A stretch of 46,833 bases of DNA. Origin: an uncultured Bacilli bacterium (GTDB lineage: Bacteria > Bacillota_I > Bacilli_A > RF39 > UBA660). The position numbers were made by a program, and so were the translations under genes. The DNA lies in NCBI GenBank assembly GCA_934162425.1, contig CAKPIS010000009.1, forward strand, positions 1 through 46,833. The letters are read 5' to 3'. This document shows, one piece after another, positions 43,904 to 46,833 of the stretch (within the stretch, counting starts at the first letter, position 1; every line of letters begins with the position of its first letter). The notes beneath the pieces are model-generated. The model had not been told where the DNA came from, did no database searches, and was given only the letters and a program-made list of their open reading frames with translations.

Positions 43904-44824
43904 TCACCTCAACTTAACAGCACACCTTAAAGTAGCACTTCTACTTCTTTTATTTTCTTCTATTTCTTCTTTACTTGGTTTTATTTTTTTAAGCATCTTA
44001 ATATCTGGCTTTAACTCTTCTGGAATAACAGGTAGATCTTTTGCAATTAAAGGCACCAAAGACCTATTTTTAAATACGTTTTTACATATTTTATCTTCAA
44101 GAGAATGAAATGTTATTACTGCTATTACACCATCTTTATTAAGAATATCAATAGCATCATTTAAGGAGCTAGGAAGAATATCAAGCTCTTTATTAACTTC
44201 TATTCTTATTGCTTGAAACGTTCTTCTAGCTGGATGAGTTTGCCTTTTATATTTTTCTGGAACAGCATCTGATATTATTTTGGCAAGTTCCATAGTAGTT
44301 TCTATTTCCTTTATTTTTCTTTGCTTTTCAATTTGTCTTGATATTTGTTTAGCATACCTTTCTTCTCCATAATTTTTTATTATATTATATAATTTTTCAT
44401 AAGAATAAGTATTTACAACATCTTTTGCACTTAAACTTTGGCTTTGATTCATGCGCATATCTAAAGCTGCATCTGCATGAAAACTAAACCCCCTAGAAGC
44501 ATCATCTAATTGAGGAGAAGATACTCCTAAATCAAATAAGATACCATCTATTTTGTCTACATTCCTTTTTTGTAATTCTTTTTTCAAATTTACAAAGTTA
44601 CTAGGAATTATCTCAAAATTATCACCAATTTTTTTTAAGTAGTTTTCACTGCATTTTCTAGCTGCTTCATCTTGATCGAATGCATACAATTTTCCCTTTT
44701 TAAGTCTTTTTAAGATTGCACTTGAATGACCGGCATAACCTAAAGTTGCATCTACATATATTCCATCTTCTTTTATATTTAACGAAGATATAGACTCATT
44801 TAAAAGAACACTTACATGTTTCAT
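43904..44824 (-). CDS. rsmH: 16S rRNA (cytosine-1402-N4) methyltransferase RsmH
   Basis: A 306-residue SAM-dependent methyltransferase that methylates N4 of C1402 in 16S rRNA. Motifs: KHVSVLLNESI at the start, VDATLGYAGHSSAIL (SAM-binding loop), ILFDLGVSSPQLDDASRGFSF, LDMRMNQSQSLSA, HPARRTFQAIRIEVN, and VITFHSLEDKICK. The end SRSATLRCAVKLR is family-typical. The start follows the mraZ stop at once (TAAATG), so translation is coupled. The ribosome site GGAGG is inside mraZ. Confidence 0.97.
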   Translation of the reverse strand: MKHVSVLLNESISSLNIKEDGIYVDATLGYAGHSSAILKRLKKGKLYAFDQDEAARKCSENYLKKIGDNFEIIPSNFVNLKKELQKRNVDKIDGILFDLGVSSPQLDDASRGFSFHADAALDMRMNQSQSLSAKDVVNTYSYEKLYNIIKNYGEERYAKQISRQIEKQRKIKEIETTMELAKIISDAVPEKYKRQTHPARRTFQAIRIEVNKELDILPSSLNDAIDILNKDGVIAVITFHSLEDKICKNVFKNRSLVPLIAKDLPVIPEELKPDIKMLKKIKPSKEEIEENKRSRSATLRCAVKLR

Positions 44825-45259
44825 TTAAACCTCCATACCATCAAACAAGTTTTCAGCTAAATTACTGATATCTTCTTGTTTCGATTCAAAGTATTTATTA
44901 TATGTATTACTATCCCAAACTTCAAGTCTGTCATTCACACCTATAATGACGCACTCTTTTTTCAAAGAGGCATAGTTAACTAGCCCAGGTGCTATAGTAA
45001 CTCTTCCTTGTTTATCTAAAGTGCATTCTGTTGCACCAGATAAAAAGAAACGCATAAATGCTCTAGCATCTTTTTTAGTGAAAGATAGGTTTCTTAATTT
45101 ATTTACAAGGTTATTCCATTCTGATACTGAATAAATGAATAAACATTCATCCAAGCCACGTGTTACAACAAAAGTTTCGCCCAATTCAAAACGAAACTTA
45201 GATGGCATAACAAGCCTTGCTTTGTCATCAATGTTATGATGAAATTCTCCCATAAACAT
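44825..45259 (-). CDS. mraZ: Transcriptional regulator MraZ
   Basis: A 144-residue AbrB-like protein with two MraZ repeats. The N-terminal one has MFMGEFHHNIDDKARLVMPSKFR, and the second TECTLDKQGRVTIAPGLVNYASL. VVTRGLDECLFIY and KKDARAFMRFFLSGATE are strongly conserved with B. subtilis MraZ (143 residues). It binds GTGG-type repeats in front of its own operon and represses it. The start is ATG 45259 behind GGGGGAT; the longer frame reaching back to 45292 would run through the operator boxes and is not used. Confidence 0.96.
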   Translation of the reverse strand: MFMGEFHHNIDDKARLVMPSKFRFELGETFVVTRGLDECLFIYSVSEWNNLVNKLRNLSFTKKDARAFMRFFLSGATECTLDKQGRVTIAPGLVNYASLKKECVIIGVNDRLEVWDSNTYNKYFESKQEDISNLAENLFDGMEV

Positions 45260-45268
45260 AATTATCCC

Positions 45269-45313
45269 CCACAATCTACCACTATGTTCCACTAGCTACC
45301 ACAATGATACCAC
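45269..45313 (-). promoter_or_regulatory. MraZ operator: five GTGG boxes in helical phase
   Basis: On the minus strand GTGG occurs at 45310-45313, 45299-45302, 45289-45292, 45279-45282 and 45269-45272. The last four are exactly 10 bp apart and the first is 11 bp away, so all face one side of the helix. Known MraZ sites are three or four GTGG-containing direct repeats with about 10-bp spacing. The array reaches from next to the -10 box to the ribosome site of mraZ, so binding would block both transcription and initiation. Confidence 0.85.
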
Positions 45314-45333
45314 ATTTTAAGATTATTTGTCTA
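45304..45333 (-). promoter_or_regulatory. Sigma-A promoter of the mraZ operon
   Basis: On the minus strand, TAGACA (-35, 45328-45333), an 18-nt spacer and TATCAT (-10, 45304-45309), the latter preceded by TGG (extended -10). The first MraZ box abuts the -10. Confidence 0.7.
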
Positions 45334-45368
45334 TATAATTAGATAAAAAATTATGACAAAAAATGTTA

Positions 45369-45380
45369 CTTTACGTAAAG
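45369..45380. promoter_or_regulatory. 12-bp palindrome in the mraZ-yidD divergent region
   Basis: CTTTACGTAAAG is a perfect palindrome between the two divergent promoters. It could be an operator, but no regulator is linked to it. Low confidence. Confidence 0.3.
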
Positions 45381-45437
45381 AGGTGAAAAAATATTTTACC
45401 CCTATCATTTTTCTTATAATAATGTTAAAATATATTT

Positions 45438-45671
45438 ATGATTAAAAAAATATTAATTAAAATTATTAGGTTATATCAAAAAATTCCAGGTAATTTTCAT
45501 GGATATTGCAAACATATTCCGTCGTGTTCAAACTATATGATAGAAGCTATTGATAAATATGGAGTTATTAAAGGAGGATTTCTTGGTATAAAAAGGATAT
45601 TGAAATGTAACCCATTTGGAACTTTTGGATATGACCCAGTACCTAAAAAGGAGAAGAAAAATGAAAAATAA
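45438..45671 (+). CDS. yidD: Membrane protein insertion efficiency factor YidD
   Basis: A 77-residue YidD protein. The N-terminus is amphipathic and basic (MIKKILIKIIRLYQKIPGN), and the family motif HIPSCSNYMIEAIDKYG, then RILKCNPFGTFGYDPVP, is clear. YidD sits on the inner membrane and helps the YidC/SecYEG insertion machinery. A TATAAT lies at 45415-45420, giving a leader of about 11 nt. No Shine-Dalgarno sequence precedes the ATG, so initiation may rely on the AU-rich leader. It overlaps the next gene by 11 nt. Confidence 0.9.
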   Translation: MIKKILIKIIRLYQKIPGNFHGYCKHIPSCSNYMIEAIDKYGVIKGGFLGIKRILKCNPFGTFGYDPVPKKEKKNEK

Positions 45672-46530
45672 AAAGTTTTTAATTATTATAATACTTATAA
45701 TGTTAGTATTGAGTGGATGCAGCAAAAATGAAGACGCATCAGCTCTTACGGTTTATACAAGTGTATACCCAACTGAATATATTCTGGATTACTTATATGG
45801 AGATAATCTTGCAATAACAAGTATTTATCCTGATGGTTCTAATTTTGAAAAATATGAGCTTACAAAAACTCAAATAGATGAATATAGTACTAATGATTTA
45901 TTTGTATATAATAGTACCATTGATAAAGAAAAGAACTATGCAGTTGAACTTCTAAATAAAAATAAAAATTTAAAAATTATAGATGCATCACTTGGTATGT
46001 CATATGTAAATGATGTTCCAGAAACCTGGCTTAACCCATCTAGTTTCTTAATGATGGCATCAAATATTAAAAAAGGATTAAAAGAATATATAAACGAAAG
46101 TATCGAAATAGATAAGATAAATAAAAATTACGAGAGTCTAAAATTACTTTTAACAAAAATGGATGCCGATTTAAAAAAGATTGCTAACAATACTAGCAAT
46201 AAAACTATAATAGTTAGTAATGATACTTTTAAATATCTAGAAAAATATGGTTTTAATGTTATATCACTTGAAGAAAATGCAAATTTAACTGATAAAGTGT
46301 TAAAAGAAGCTGAAGATTTAATGAAAAATAAAAGTATAAGCTATGTATTTTTAAAAGATAGTGAAGAAGAAAATAACACAATTAAATCATTAAAAGAAAA
46401 ATATAAATTTACTACTGTAAGTTTAAATTCCCTATCTAATTTAAGCTCACAAGATAGATTAGATAATAAGAATTATGAAAGTATAATGAATGAAAATATT
46501 AATTCTATAAAACTTGAAGTAAATGATTAA
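45661..46530 (+). CDS. TroA/ZnuA-like substrate-binding lipoprotein without histidine ligands
   Basis: A 289-residue lipoprotein (lipobox L-S-G-C, Cys20). It has the fold pattern of metal-binding cluster A-I proteins: TVYTSVYPTEYI, DGSNFEKYELT, ETWLNPSSFLMMASNI, TIIVSNDTFKYLEKYGFNV. In ZnuA/TroA/AdcA these segments carry the metal ligands (P-H-x-Y-E, D-P-H-x-W-L-x-P, S-H-x-A-F-x-Y). Here the three His are Glu, Glu and Asn, and I find no His in the whole protein. Zinc binding of the usual kind is therefore unlikely; another ligand or metal is possible. I choose the start ATG 45661 (AAGGAG upstream). No permease or ATPase gene is next to it. Confidence 0.75.
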   Translation: MKNKKFLIIIILIMLVLSGCSKNEDASALTVYTSVYPTEYILDYLYGDNLAITSIYPDGSNFEKYELTKTQIDEYSTNDLFVYNSTIDKEKNYAVELLNKNKNLKIIDASLGMSYVNDVPETWLNPSSFLMMASNIKKGLKEYINESIEIDKINKNYESLKLLLTKMDADLKKIANNTSNKTIIVSNDTFKYLEKYGFNVISLEENANLTDKVLKEAEDLMKNKSISYVFLKDSEEENNTIKSLKEKYKFTTVSLNSLSNLSSQDRLDNKNYESIMNENINSIKLEVND

Positions 46531-46540
46531 AATAACAATA

Positions 46541-46580
46541 AAAACTGATAACTAGAAAATATTTTCTAGTTATCAGTTTT
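46541..46580. terminator. Perfect 20-bp inverted repeat, bidirectional terminator
   Basis: The two 20-nt arms (AAAACTGATAACTAGAAAAT and its exact complement) touch in the middle. The A-rich and T-rich edges give T tracts in both directions. It separates the plus-strand lipoprotein gene from the convergent Rpn gene and can end both transcripts. Confidence 0.85.
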
Positions 46581-46617
46581 CTTTTTAATTACTTTTTAAG
46601 AGGCAAAATTATTCTTA

Positions 46618-46833
46618 TTATAGTTTTTCTATTTGCTCTTTAGATAAAGAAGTTATTCTGCTTATTATATCAATTGCTATGTTTTCTTCTTTCATTTTTC
46701 TAGCATTTTCTAAATTTTTCTTGGCAGCACCTTTATGATAACTATCTTCTAACTTTGTTGCCATTATAGAATTTCTAACCATTCTTTCATGTTCCTGTCT
46801 ATCATATATTCCTTGTAATTCTTCATCTCTACT
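46618..46833 (-). CDS. Rpn-family PD-(D/E)XK nuclease/transposase-like protein, C-terminal end
   Basis: The last 71 codons of a gene cut by the window edge. The sequence has the C-terminal helical tail of Rpn/PDDEXK_2 proteins: a Glu/Lys-rich helix, then KKNLENARKMKEENIAIDIISRITSLSKEQIEKL-like spacing (shown here by the core motifs NARKMKEEN and ITSLSKEQIEKL). In the family this ends typically as I-x-x-I-T-G-L-S-x-E-E-I-x-x-L. Such proteins are mobile-element-like nucleases that promote recombination. The nuclease domain lies outside the window, so activity cannot be judged. Confidence 0.7.
   Translation of the reverse strand, partial: SRDEELQGIYDRQEHERMVRNSIMATKLEDSYHKGAAKKNLENARKMKEENIAIDIISRITSLSKEQIEKL

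Overview
The window comes from a very AT-rich Bacillota genome (class Bacilli, or a related reduced gut lineage), probably a spore former. Genes are dense, and all but two run on the minus strand. The backbone is the dcw (division and cell wall) cluster in the Bacillus subtilis order. Read along the minus strand from about 45.3 kb it runs mraZ-rsmH-ftsL-pbpB, spoVD-mraY, ftsW/spoVE-murG-murB-divIB, ftsA-ftsZ, then the sporulation pair spoIIGA-sigE. This order, together with ylbD-ylbE-ylbF at the left end, is the best evidence for the assignment. The genetic code looks standard, with TAA, TAG and TGA all used as stops.

Layout from left to right. 0.1-1.3 kb: ylbFED and a tiny membrane protein. 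1.3-4.7 kb: an unknown coiled-coil protein with a RelE-like C-terminal segment, sigE, spoIIGA and a broken acetyltransferase gene. 4.7-9.8 kb: ftsZ, ftsA, divIB, murB, murG. 9.9-10.2 kb: a non-coding stretch with its own strong promoter, long hairpins and a terminator, probably an undescribed structured RNA. 10.3-12 kb: ftsW/spoVE and a Nudix hydrolase. 12-16.9 kb: an accessory surface operon (BspA-like protein plus two membrane-anchored proteins sharing a C-terminal domain) and an XRE regulator. 17-20.1 kb: mraY and spoVD. 20.2-41.4 kb: a block of about 21 kb lying between pbpB and spoVD. It holds a GH25 muramidase, a VWA/MucBP surface protein with its sortase, a membrane protein, an ASCH protein, a MacB-like ABC exporter, a lipoprotein, a four-gene phosphorelay, a U32 peptidase-family protein, a PAP2 phosphatase and three tandem genes for 34-residue repeat proteins. 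41.5-45.3 kb: pbpB, ftsL, rsmH and mraZ, behind a five-box MraZ operator. Right end: yidD and a TroA/ZnuA-like lipoprotein on the plus strand, a perfect bidirectional terminator, and the 3' end of an Rpn-family gene.

How the genes work together. MurG, MurB and MraY make lipid-linked peptidoglycan precursors. FtsW/SpoVE with PbpB or SpoVD polymerises and cross-links septal or spore wall. FtsZ, FtsA, DivIB and FtsL form the divisome, and SpoIIGA activates pro-sigma-E after asymmetric division. murE and murD are missing from their usual places, which accessory genes now occupy. Many accessory genes concern the envelope. Several accessory proteins keep their fold but lack key residues: a sortase without its catalytic Arg, a histidine kinase with a degraded ATP-binding domain, an HD-GYP domain without its metal-binding His, and a ZnuA-like protein with no histidine. 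The most notable unexplained items are the ~300-nt RNA, the H-x-x-D-M repeat family and the phosphorelay with its two degenerate members.
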